Shown: one piece after another, positions 24,345 through 32,362 of the stretch
How positions within the stretch are numbered: position 1 is the first letter of the stretch
Layout: each line of letters starts with the position of its first letter
DNA from: Planctomycetota bacterium
GTDB taxonomy: Bacteria > Planctomycetota > Phycisphaerae > Phycisphaerales > UBA1924
Direction of reading: 5' to 3'
Assembly (NCBI GenBank): GCA_017303555.1
Contig: JAFLCN010000028.1
Coordinates: 1-49,785 of the forward strand
Length of the DNA stretch: 49,785 nucleotides
Notes under the pieces: model-generated
Database searches by the model: none
Seen by the model: the letters and a program-made list of their open reading frames with translations, nothing else
What the model was told of the DNA's origin: nothing
Program-made: the position numbers and the translations under genes

Positions 24345-27281
24345 ATGACCGCCAAGGACACGTCAGGCCAATCGAAATCGTCGCCCGCTTCCGTCAATGG
24401 ATGGCAGGGCCCCTACTTGGAAGCGCAGTACGAGCAGTACAAGGCCGATCCGAACAGCGTCCCGGCCGACATGCGTTCGTTCTTCATGGGCTTTGAGCTT
24501 GCCTCGGGCGCCCCAGACGGCGGCATGCTCATCAGTTCGGGCACCCGCATCCCGATTTCCGGCGAGGCTTCGCGTTTCCAGGCCGCGGTTGATGCCCTGA
24601 TTGCCGCGTACCGCAAGCTCGGGCACTTCGCTGCCAAGCTCGATCCGTTCGGCCGCGAAGAGCCTCGGCCCGAGTCGCTCAATCTCGCTTTCCACGGCCT
24701 GAGTGAAGCCGACCTCGGTCAATCGGTTGATGTCTCGCTGGTTGGGCTTGAAGGGTCTACTTCCACGCTTGGGCACTTGGTCGCGCACCTCGAAACCACC
24801 TACTGCGGCACGATCGGTCTCGAGTTCGTCCACATCCAGGATCTCCGCGAGCGCGAATGGTTCCTCCAGAAGTTCGAAGCCAAGCGCGGCAAGCGCGAAC
24901 CCTCGCGCGAAGAAAAGTTCCGCATCCTCGAATTGCTCAGCCAGTCCGAAGGCTTCGAGCGCTTCGCCGCCAAGCGCTATCCGACCGAGAAACGCTTCAG
25001 CCTCGAAGGCGCCGAAGCGCTGATCCCCATGATGGATCGCATGCTCGAGCACGCGACGACCACGGGCGTTGAAGAAGTCGTGATCGGCATGGCCCATCGT
25101 GGCCGCCTGAACGTGCTCAACACGATCATGGGTAAGACCTACCAGCAGATCTTCACCGAGTTTGAAGACAACTGGGAAGAAGGCTTTGCCGACGGCGGCG
25201 GCGACGTGAAGTACCACCGTGGCTACTCGGGCGTGCGCAAGTTCCCGAGCGGGAGGCAGCTTCAACTCGCGATGGCGAGCAACCCGAGCCATCTTGAATC
25301 GGTCAACCCGGTGGTGGAGGGGCGCACGCGTGCGAAGCAGCGTCTGAAGGGCGACAACGAACGCCGCAAGGTGATGCCGCTCTTGATCCACGGCGACGCG
25401 GCGGTTGCTGGTCAGGGCATGGTGGCCGAGTGCCTCAACTACTCGCAGCTCGAGGGCTACACGACGGGCGGCACGGTCCACATCGTCATCAACAACCTGA
25501 TCGGGTTCACGACCATCCCGCAGGATGCACGCTCGACGCGGTACTGCACCGACATCGCCAAGGCATTCGATTGCCCGATCTTCCACGTCAACGGCGAAGA
25601 TCCGGACGCGATGCTGACGGTCGCGGAGCTGGTTGCGGAATATCGACAGACCTTCCGCAAGGATGTCTTTGTCGACATGCTCTGCTACCGCAAGTACGGG
25701 CACAACGAGCAGGACGAACAGAGCTTCACGCAGCCGATTCTGGCGGGCATGATCAAGTCGAAGGCCAGCGTGCTGACGACGTACGCGCAGACTCTGCTCA
25801 GCAACGGCACGGTTTCGAATGCCGACTTCGAGGCGATCAATTCGAAGCTGGATAAAGCGCTCGAAGAAGCTCAGGCCGCGGCAAAGAAAAAGCCGCATGA
25901 CCCGACCATCGATCCCGGCTCGGCCCGCTGGAAGGGCATGGGCGCCGACTACTCGCACGATCGCGTGGAGACCGGCGTTGCGCTGAAGACGCTCGAAGAA
26001 GTCTGCGCCGGCCTCGGCCGCACGCCGGAAGGCTTCAACGTCAACGCGAAGTTGAAGAGCCTTCTCCAGCAGCGTGCGGAACTTCCCAAGAAGGGAAAGG
26101 TCACGTACGCCGACGCCGAGATCCTCGCGTTCGGCACGCTGCTCGTCGAAGGCATTCCGGTGCGGCTGTCGGGTCAGGATTGCCGCCGCGGCACATTCAC
26201 GCAGCGTCACGCGGTGCTCCGCGATGCCGAGAGCGGTAAGCCGTACATCCCGGTCAACAACATCCGCGAGCTTGGTGAGCCCGGCACCGATCACCCGATC
26301 GGCGAGAAGGGTTCCGACGGCAAGCCCCGCCAGGCCAAGCTGTGTGTGTATGACAGCCCGCTCTCCGAAGTGAGCGTGATGGGCTTTGACTACGGCTATT
26401 CGCTCGCCGATCCGAACATGCTCGTCTGCTGGGAAGCCCAGTTCGGCGACTTCGTCAACGGCGCGCAGGTCATCATCGATCAATACCTGTCGAGTTCCGA
26501 GCAGAAGTGGGACCGCTGGTCGGGTCTGGTGCTTCTCTTGCCGCACGGTTACGAAGGCGCAGGCCCGGAGCACTCGTCGGCGCGGTTGGAGCGTTTCCTC
26601 CAGTCGTGCGCCGACGACAACATGCAGGTGATCTACCCGAGCAGCGCTTCGCAGATCTTCCACGCGCTGCGCCGTCAGGTGCGCCGCAACTTCCGCAAGC
26701 CGCTGATCGTGATGACGCCCAAGAGCATGCTCCGCAAGGAGACGAGCGACTTCGAGGAATTCGTGAAGGGTTCCTTCCGCGAAGTCATCGACGATCCGCG
26801 CTTTGATGGCAGTGCTGCAAAGGGTGGCGCCGACCCGAAGAAGGTCGACACCGTCATCCTTTGCTCGGGCAAGCTCTACTGGGAGCTTTCCGAACGCCGC
26901 GACGAGCTTGCCAAGAACTCGACCGCCATCGTGCGCATCGAGCAGTTCTACCCGCTGCACTCCGAATTGCTCAAGTCCATCATCGACCGCTACCCCAAGG
27001 CGGCGAAGAAGGTCTGGGTGCAGGAAGAGCCCCGCAACATGGGCGGATATCTGTTCATCCGCGACATGGTGCAGAGCACGCTCGGCCTCGACCTTGGCTA
27101 CATCGGCCGCCCCGCGAGCGCCAGCCCGGCCGTCGGCAGCAAGCACATGCACAAGTACGAGCAGGAAGACATTCTCGAAGAGGCGATCGGCAAGGCCCTT
27201 CCGAAGCCGACGCCCGGAACACAGCCCGAAGCCAAGCCCGTGAAGACCGGCAAGCAGGATGCCGTGCCGACCAAGCGTTGA
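24345..27281 (+). CDS. sucA: 2-oxoglutarate dehydrogenase E1 component
   Basis: Thiamine-diphosphate-dependent decarboxylation of 2-oxoglutarate in the TCA cycle, as part of the E1-E2-E3 complex. About 978 aa from the ATG at 24345, preceding the typical N-terminus NGWQGPYLEAQYEQYKADP that docks on the complex. Family blocks: VIGMAHRGRLNVLNTIMGK, LHLESVNP-like SNPSHLESVNPVVEG, HGDAAVAGQGMVAE, TVHIVINNLIGFTT, the TPP-binding HVNGEDPDAMLTVAEL, and YRKYGHNEQDEQSFTQP (commonly GHNEGDEPSFTQP). C-terminal LLPHGYEGAGPEHSSARLER is conserved. sucB follows after 72 nt; the E3 gene is not here. Confidence 0.96.
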   Translation: MTAKDTSGQSKSSPASVNGWQGPYLEAQYEQYKADPNSVPADMRSFFMGFELASGAPDGGMLISSGTRIPISGEASRFQAAVDALIAAYRKLGHFAAKLDPFGREEPRPESLNLAFHGLSEADLGQSVDVSLVGLEGSTSTLGHLVAHLETTYCGTIGLEFVHIQDLREREWFLQKFEAKRGKREPSREEKFRILELLSQSEGFERFAAKRYPTEKRFSLEGAEALIPMMDRMLEHATTTGVEEVVIGMAHRGRLNVLNTIMGKTYQQIFTEFEDNWEEGFADGGGDVKYHRGYSGVRKFPSGRQLQLAMASNPSHLESVNPVVEGRTRAKQRLKGDNERRKVMPLLIHGDAAVAGQGMVAECLNYSQLEGYTTGGTVHIVINNLIGFTTIPQDARSTRYCTDIAKAFDCPIFHVNGEDPDAMLTVAELVAEYRQTFRKDVFVDMLCYRKYGHNEQDEQSFTQPILAGMIKSKASVLTTYAQTLLSNGTVSNADFEAINSKLDKALEEAQAAAKKKPHDPTIDPGSARWKGMGADYSHDRVETGVALKTLEEVCAGLGRTPEGFNVNAKLKSLLQQRAELPKKGKVTYADAEILAFGTLLVEGIPVRLSGQDCRRGTFTQRHAVLRDAESGKPYIPVNNIRELGEPGTDHPIGEKGSDGKPRQAKLCVYDSPLSEVSVMGFDYGYSLADPNMLVCWEAQFGDFVNGAQVIIDQYLSSSEQKWDRWSGLVLLLPHGYEGAGPEHSSARLERFLQSCADDNMQVIYPSSASQIFHALRRQVRRNFRKPLIVMTPKSMLRKETSDFEEFVKGSFREVIDDPRFDGSAAKGGADPKKVDTVILCSGKLYWELSERRDELAKNSTAIVRIEQFYPLHSELLKSIIDRYPKAAKKVWVQEEPRNMGGYLFIRDMVQSTLGLDLGYIGRPASASPAVGSKHMHKYEQEDILEEAIGKALPKPTPGTQPEAKPVKTGKQDAVPTKR

Positions 27282-27353
27282 ACTGCCAACGCTTCTGATG
27301 CCCGAAGTGCCGATAGAACTGACGGACTCTGAACTCGGTTTTCCATCTCACCC

Positions 27354-28685
27354 ATGCCTACCAACATCACCGTCCCCAGCATCGCGGATTCCATCACCTC
27401 CGGCGTGATCTCGAAGTGGCACAAGAAGGACGGCGACTTCGTCAATCGCGACGAAGAACTGCTCGACCTCGAGACCGACAAGGTGACGATGCCCATCCTC
27501 GCCCCCGAAGCGGGTGTGCTGAAGCGTTCCGCGAGTGAAGGCGACACGGTGAACGTTGGGCAGGTCATCGGCGCGATCGAAGCCGGCAGCGCCGGTGCTG
27601 CGAGCAAGCCCGCGCCCGCAGCGGCAAAGGCCGAAGCCGCCTCGCCGACGCCGCCGAAGGCCTCCGCGCCTGTCGCAGTTGCCCCTGCACCGGCCGTTGC
27701 TGCTCCTGCGCCAAAGGCCTCTCCCGCTCCGACAACCAACGGCAGTGCAGCACCGAGCGCCAACGCGAATTCGGGTCAGGATGTCTTCGCGACCCCGCTC
27801 GCCAAGAAGCTTGCCGCCGAACACAATGTCGATCTCTCGCGTCTGACCGGCACCGGCGGCGCGGGCCGAATCCGCGAGCAGGATGTGCTCGCGTTCGTGC
27901 AATCGCGCGGCAGTGGCGCTGCGCCGAGCGCGGCACGCCCCTCGTCGCCCGCACCGGCTCCATCCGCCGGCGCAACACGTGAGAAGATGACGCCTCTCCG
28001 CCAGCGCATTGCGCAGCGGCTCGTTCAGGCCCAGCACGCCGCGGCCATGCTCACGACCTTCAACGAGGTCGACATGGGTGCGGTCATGGATCTGCGGAAG
28101 AGCTACAAGGAAGACTTCGAAAAGAAGCACGGCATCGGCCTCGGCTTCATGGGCTTCTTCGTCAAGGCGACCGTCAGCGCGCTCAAGGCGTTTCCGATGG
28201 TCAACGCCTACATCGTCGAAGAAGCCGGCCAGTTGATGATCGAGAAGCATCCCTCGTGCGATATCGCGGTTGCGGTGAGCACGCCGAAGGGCCTCGTCGT
28301 TCCCGTCCTGCGTCAGTGCGAATCCAAGTCGATGGCGCAGATCGAGTCCGGCATCAAGGACCTTGCAGTCCGAGGCCGCGACGGCAAGCTCGGCCTCGAT
28401 GAAATGCAGGGCGGCACGTTCACCATCACCAACGGGGGCGTCTTCGGAAGCCTCCTCAGCACGCCGATCCTGAACGCCCCGCAGAGCGCCATCCTCGGAA
28501 TGCACACGATCAAGAATCGCCCGGCCGAATACCCGGTTGGCAGCGGTCAGGTCGCGATCCGCCCGATGATGTACCTCGCCCTCAGCTACGACCACCGCAT
28601 CATCGACGGCGCCGAGGCCGTGCAGTTCCTGGTGCGCATCAAGCAGAACATCGAAGATCCGCAGCGGTTGCTGCTTGAGATCTGA
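27354..28685 (+). CDS. sucB: dihydrolipoamide succinyltransferase, E2 of 2-oxoglutarate dehydrogenase
   Basis: 443-aa core enzyme that transfers the succinyl group to coenzyme A. Residues 2-75 are a lipoyl domain with the lipoylated Lys in LETDKVTMPI. A long Ala/Pro-rich flexible linker follows (about 80-140). Then a peripheral-subunit-binding domain (ATPLAKKLAAEHNVDLSRL, about 145-182) and a second Ala/Pro linker. The catalytic domain (about 205-443) has MTPLRQRIAQRLVQAQHAA, TNGGVFGSLLSTPILN and the active-site His/Asp of YDHRIIDGAEAVQFL. Cotranscription with sucA is likely. Confidence 0.96.
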   Translation: MPTNITVPSIADSITSGVISKWHKKDGDFVNRDEELLDLETDKVTMPILAPEAGVLKRSASEGDTVNVGQVIGAIEAGSAGAASKPAPAAAKAEAASPTPPKASAPVAVAPAPAVAAPAPKASPAPTTNGSAAPSANANSGQDVFATPLAKKLAAEHNVDLSRLTGTGGAGRIREQDVLAFVQSRGSGAAPSAARPSSPAPAPSAGATREKMTPLRQRIAQRLVQAQHAAAMLTTFNEVDMGAVMDLRKSYKEDFEKKHGIGLGFMGFFVKATVSALKAFPMVNAYIVEEAGQLMIEKHPSCDIAVAVSTPKGLVVPVLRQCESKSMAQIESGIKDLAVRGRDGKLGLDEMQGGTFTITNGGVFGSLLSTPILNAPQSAILGMHTIKNRPAEYPVGSGQVAIRPMMYLALSYDHRIIDGAEAVQFLVRIKQNIEDPQRLLLEI

Positions 28686-28695
28686 TCGAAGCCGG

Positions 28696-29028
28696 ATGCC
28701 GGAATCGCCAATGAACGGGTTCAAGCCGATCGTGATTGTTCTTACGCTTTTCGCAGCCCTTCACGCGTTCGGCATGGTGTGGTGCATCTCGGGCGGGCTC
28801 GATGCCGCACGTTCAGACTCCGCGGCATTCCACGCCGTCGCCGACCCGCTCAGGTCAAAGAGCGACATCACCGATGCGGGAATGGCCGCGCTCCTGGCGA
28901 ACGTTGAGAAACGATCCAAGGTGCATGCGACCGTCATGTTCTCGTACGCCGCGGTCCATGGAATCACGGCGATCGGATGTGCGGTCGGGGCGGTCGTACT
29001 CCGGCGCGCCGGTCGAAAGGCAATTTAG
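28696..29028 (+). CDS. small membrane protein, hypothetical
   Basis: About 110 aa (start at 28696 or 28711). Two hydrophobic segments, IVIVLTLFAALHAFGMVW near the N-terminus and VMFSYAAVHGITAIGCAVGAVV near the C-terminus, separated by a charged middle (ADPLRSKSDITDAGMAALLANVEKRSK). Probably two membrane-spanning helices with the middle on one side. It lies 10 nt after sucB and may share its transcript. Its stop codon overlaps that of the opposing phosphatase gene. I do not recognise a family. Confidence 0.6.
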   Translation: MPESPMNGFKPIVIVLTLFAALHAFGMVWCISGGLDAARSDSAAFHAVADPLRSKSDITDAGMAALLANVEKRSKVHATVMFSYAAVHGITAIGCAVGAVVLRRAGRKAI

Positions 29029-29531
29029 CGCGGCCGCTCGTTGAGCGTGTGCGTCAAAAACCCCTCGCACGCCGCCTTGAGCATCGCATACATCTTCTCA
29101 AACCCCTCCGATCCGCCGTAATACGGATCGGGCACTTGCAATCGGTGTTCCGTCTCGCCCGCAAGAGTCGGATCGAACGACCGCATCAGGTACACCTTGT
29201 TCGCTGGCGCTCCAGCGTGCAGCAGCCCCGCGCGATTGTCGAGATCCATCGCAAGCAGGTATTGAAACCGGTCGAAATCGCGCCGCGGGTCGAGTTGCCT
29301 TGCCGCGTGCTCGAACGTCAGTCCGTGAAATGCCGCGATCTGCACCGTCCTGGGGTCTGCTCCTTCGCCCGCGTGCCAGCCGCCGGTGCCGCAGGAGTCG
29401 ATGTCGAATCGGGCCGCCACGCCGCGTTGCTGCACGAGTTCCTGAAACAGCCCCTTCGCGAGCGGGCTGCGGCAGATATTCCCGAGGCACACAAACAGCA
29501 CGCCGATGCGCTCGGCAGGGGGCTTGGTCAC
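29025..29531 (-). CDS. low-molecular-weight protein-tyrosine phosphatase family protein
   Basis: 168 aa. The phosphate-binding loop CLGNICRSP (Cys15 nucleophile, Arg21) follows strand IGVLFV. The general-acid Asp is in the VPDPYYGG loop near residue 135. AGEGADPRTVQIAAFHGL and FDRFQYLLAMDLDN match the rest of the fold. Such enzymes dephosphorylate tyrosine kinases that control polysaccharide export, or arsenate in related reductases; DPYYG favours the phosphatase. Start is GTG at 29531, overlapping the upstream gene by 4 nt (GTGA). Last gene of a five-gene minus-strand cluster. Confidence 0.93.
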   Translation of the reverse strand: MTKPPAERIGVLFVCLGNICRSPLAKGLFQELVQQRGVAARFDIDSCGTGGWHAGEGADPRTVQIAAFHGLTFEHAARQLDPRRDFDRFQYLLAMDLDNRAGLLHAGAPANKVYLMRSFDPTLAGETEHRLQVPDPYYGGSEGFEKMYAMLKAACEGFLTHTLNERPR

Positions 29532-30457
29532 GCGGGGATCTCCGCAGCCTCGTGCCGGTGGCGTGCCGGATCGATGAAATGCTCGTTGATGGCGCGGGCG
29601 ACGTGAACCGAGAGCCGGGAGCGCGGGCGGAGGATCCAGCGGTCAAGATTCGGGTTGCCGGTCCATTCCGCGTCCGGCCAGATCACGGGAATCCCGAGTT
29701 TCGCGCAGGTGACGGCCATGCGCTGGCGGGAGTGGAACGGTGTCGGCCTGGGCGCGGACCCTTCGATCAGATCAACCACGGCGGCATCCGCGACGGGCAG
29801 CAACGTCCACACCGGAGCCTCGACCGTCATCAGCCGGAGCGGGATCCCGGTGTTGCGGAGCGTCGCCTTGGCCCGGTCCAACTCCGGCGCCTGGCGCGGG
29901 ACGATCACCGTCACATCCCGCCCGGCAAGCGCCACGAGCGCACCCGCCCGGACGAAATCGTGCGTGCTGAGCGCATCGGGTGGATCGGACAGAAGCAGCA
30001 GGACGTGCTCTGTCGGGGGCAGGTCAAGGTTTGCGCGGAGAGCATCGCGCGCCCCGGCCGGAACGCGGATGGAGGCGGGTTCGGCGCGTCCCTGAAGGAC
30101 CGGCACACGGGAATTCCAGAGTGACACACACGCGTCGCGGGCCGCGCCGAGCAGGGCATCATCCCAAACCAGCACTTGGCTGGGTGCCTCCGGCCATCGC
30201 GCGAGAGCGCGGCGCAGACCGCTTCGGATGGGCGAAGGGCGCAGCGCCGAGGGCGGAAGGACCAGAGGGGTTCGCAGCCCGAGTGCCGCGGCACGCCGCT
30301 CACCGTGATCGTCGGCGATGAGCAGGACGCGATCGGCGGGATTTGCGTTGTGAAGGACCCGCTCGACGCACGCGAGCAGGGCGGAATCGGTCGCGGAGCG
30401 GAGCGGGTCGGCGTTGCCCCAGGCCCGGAGGATGTGGAGTTCGCCGGCGTTCATCAC
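29528..30457 (-). CDS. glycosyltransferase-like protein (GT-B fold, tentative)
   Basis: 309 aa, cytosolic. The C-terminal half looks like the nucleotide-sugar-binding domain of a GT-B glycosyltransferase: LDLPPTEHVLLLLSDPPDA, then RDVTVIVPRQAPEL, RLMTVEAPVWTLLPVADAAV, then AVTCAKLGIPVIWPD, which resembles the AMAxGxPVI motif. The N-terminal half (RVLLIADDHGERRAAALGL, SQVLVWDDALLGAARDA) fits the other Rossmann domain. The usual acidic E-x7-E motif is not clear, so activity is unproven. It overlaps both neighbours by 4 nt (ATGA upstream, GTGA downstream), implying coupled synthesis with the lipoprotein and the phosphatase. Confidence 0.55.
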   Translation of the reverse strand: MMNAGELHILRAWGNADPLRSATDSALLACVERVLHNANPADRVLLIADDHGERRAAALGLRTPLVLPPSALRPSPIRSGLRRALARWPEAPSQVLVWDDALLGAARDACVSLWNSRVPVLQGRAEPASIRVPAGARDALRANLDLPPTEHVLLLLSDPPDALSTHDFVRAGALVALAGRDVTVIVPRQAPELDRAKATLRNTGIPLRLMTVEAPVWTLLPVADAAVVDLIEGSAPRPTPFHSRQRMAVTCAKLGIPVIWPDAEWTGNPNLDRWILRPRSRLSVHVARAINEHFIDPARHRHEAAEIPA

Positions 30458-31128
30458 TTGCGGTTCGGACGCTTTGCCTCGTGCTCGAAGAAGAGCTCCG
30501 CGACGGCGACCCCGACCTCGTTCGCCAGTTCGTTTTCCGCGACGGCGACCTGCGCGGAGCTTGTGGGGGCGTTGCGGGCTTTCTCGTGCATGTTGACGTT
30601 CAGGGGTGCGCCGTCAGGGAGATTGGCAGGGGGCCAGATCCGCACGTCGTTTTCGGCATCGAGAACCTTGACCCGAACGCGTGCGGCCGGCGAGTACGCC
30701 ACGCCTCCTCCCGTGAGCGAGAACGCATCGACCGCGACGTAGATCACGATCTGGGCCTTGACGGCCCGCCCAACGCCCACCACGCTCATCGGTTCGCTGT
30801 CGCGGTCGCGTGTTGCGGCGACGATCGCACCCCGGCTGTCGATCATGTCGTCCACGAGCTTCTCGGTCTGGATGAGCTGCGTCGCGGCCGAGCCGATCTC
30901 CAGGCGCAGCGAGCGGCGGGGGAGCACGCTGTTCTGGTCGTCCACAAAGACCACGGTCGATCGGGTCTTGTCGAGCGTGAATGCGGCGGGCGTCTTTTCC
31001 GGCCCGTGGATGAAGTAGTACGCGGGGCCGATGATGTTGCAGCCGGACGACGGAAGCAACGCGATCCCCACCAGCAGTGCGAGCACGCTTCGGACCTTGG
31101 AACGGCGTTTCGTGACTGGCGTTGTCAT
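30454..31128 (-). CDS. lipoprotein, hypothetical (B)
   Basis: 224 aa. A lipoprotein signal peptide ends in the lipobox LPSSGC (Cys near residue 30), after SVLALLVGIAL. The mature part begins NIIGPAYYFIHGPEKTPAAF. A strand-rich middle follows (STVVFVDDQNSVLPRR, QIVIYVAVDAFSLTGGGV, RVRVKVLDAENDVRIWP), then a helical C-terminus VAVAENELANEVGVAVAELF. It resembles lipoprotein A upstream in layout (lipobox, strands, amphipathic C-terminal helix) and may be a distant relative. Probably anchored in the cell envelope. Function unknown. Confidence 0.75.
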   Translation of the reverse strand: MTTPVTKRRSKVRSVLALLVGIALLPSSGCNIIGPAYYFIHGPEKTPAAFTLDKTRSTVVFVDDQNSVLPRRSLRLEIGSAATQLIQTEKLVDDMIDSRGAIVAATRDRDSEPMSVVGVGRAVKAQIVIYVAVDAFSLTGGGVAYSPAARVRVKVLDAENDVRIWPPANLPDGAPLNVNMHEKARNAPTSSAQVAVAENELANEVGVAVAELFFEHEAKRPNRK

Positions 31129-31158
31129 GGCGGCTGGATGCTTCGGTCGGCGTCGCGA

Positions 31159-31857
31159 TCAATACTTCGGGTAGTACGGTTCCTGGTGCGTGATGAACGG
31201 CCAGACCACGCGATCGACAAATCGGCGCATGAGTTCGGTCCGCACCGCCGCTTCGGGAATCTCCTCCGGTCGGCGGCCCTGTTCGTCCGGGTACTTCACG
31301 AGGATCGTTCGCTCAAAGGAGTAGTAATCGGAGAGCTTGGAATCCGCCTCGACCACGGCGACCGAGCCCGCGGCAACCCCGTCGTAGATGTACTTGTTCC
31401 CCGGCTCGTTGGTGCGAAACTCGGAAATCTCGACGAACACCAGTCGCTGCACCCCGCCCAGGTCCTTCGCGAGGTCTTCCATCGACTTGGCGCGCCAACC
31501 CGGGTGGTCGTACATGTACTGGATGACCATGGCCGGCGGGACGACCCCGGTTGTTCCCGCGTCGTGGGCCGGATCGGCGAGCACCTGCGTGATACGCGCG
31601 ACGAGCGTGGCGCTGATGCCCGGGGCCATTTCTTCGATCGACCGGTCGGCGGTGACGAGTACGGCGAACGACTTGCCCTCGAGCACGTCGGTTTCGGGCT
31701 TCACCTCTTTGGTCGAAGTCTTGCGATACGACTCCGTCATGCCGCCGATCAGGGCGGGAATCGCGCAGCCCGTCAGCGACGTCGCTCCGAGCGCGAGCAG
31801 AGACGCAAGACCGATGTTCCAGATTCTCCGCCGACGCGTTCCCGACATCCGCTTCAA
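31159..31857 (-). CDS. lipoprotein, hypothetical (A)
   Basis: 232 aa with a Arg-rich start and lipobox LTGCA after LASLLALGATS. The mature part has strands around KSFAVLVTADRSIE, VQRLVFVEISEFRT and GSVAVVEADSK, and a C-terminal helix VRTELMRRFVDRVVWPFI. The body is similar in plan to lipoprotein B, 30 nt downstream. The pattern recalls envelope lipoproteins of the kind paired with transport or assembly machines, but no family can be named. Gap to the upstream DUF2752 gene is 9 nt, consistent with one transcript. Confidence 0.75.
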   Translation of the reverse strand: MKRMSGTRRRRIWNIGLASLLALGATSLTGCAIPALIGGMTESYRKTSTKEVKPETDVLEGKSFAVLVTADRSIEEMAPGISATLVARITQVLADPAHDAGTTGVVPPAMVIQYMYDHPGWRAKSMEDLAKDLGGVQRLVFVEISEFRTNEPGNKYIYDGVAAGSVAVVEADSKLSDYYSFERTILVKYPDEQGRRPEEIPEAAVRTELMRRFVDRVVWPFITHQEPYYPKY

Positions 31858-31866
31858 GCCTTTCGT

Positions 31867-32316
31867 TCATTCAAAGACCGCGATCTTGTACACCCAGGCC
31901 GCGAGCACCACAGCGCCCGCGATCCAGAGCACGCGGGGTCGCGTCAGCGCATCGAACCCCGGTTTCAGGCTCATGCCGGTCGCGGCGGCGTGCAGCCCGA
32001 ACCACACCCCCGATGCTAGCACAATCGCCACCAACGCTCCGGCCGGCTGGGTGCGAAATGCCGCGACGAACCGCCCGTGCGAGGCCTGCGTGACCGCCGT
32101 TGTCATGCCGCAGGTCATGCACGGACGCCCGAAGGCCAGCAAAAATCCGCACCGTGGCAGACCGAGTGCTTCGTGCGTTCCGTGGCCGCGAGGAGACGGG
32201 GTGAGCGCCGCTCCGATCACAAGCGGTGCGGCGCAGGCGATCGCGAGCGCCAGGCCCAGGAGCCGGCGTGTCCAATTCGCATCCCACATGGACAAAACCG
32301 CGCCCGGCTGATCCAT
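31867..32316 (-). CDS. DUF2752 membrane protein
   Basis: 149 aa with about three hydrophobic segments (LLGLALAIACAAPLVIGAAL, GALVAIVLASGVWFGLHAAA, VLWIAGAVVLAAWVYKIAVF). The DUF2752 signature is the cysteine cluster LPRCGFLLAFGRPCMTCGMT, matching the usual PxCPF...CPGCGxTR pattern. Function unknown for the family. First gene of the five-gene cluster, 46 nt after the stop of the EAL gene. Confidence 0.85.
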   Translation of the reverse strand: MDQPGAVLSMWDANWTRRLLGLALAIACAAPLVIGAALTPSPRGHGTHEALGLPRCGFLLAFGRPCMTCGMTTAVTQASHGRFVAAFRTQPAGALVAIVLASGVWFGLHAAATGMSLKPGFDALTRPRVLWIAGAVVLAAWVYKIAVFE

Positions 32317-32362
32317 GCCCAGAGGCTACGCTTCCCGTGCGAGAGGTGTTGCAGGAAACCGA

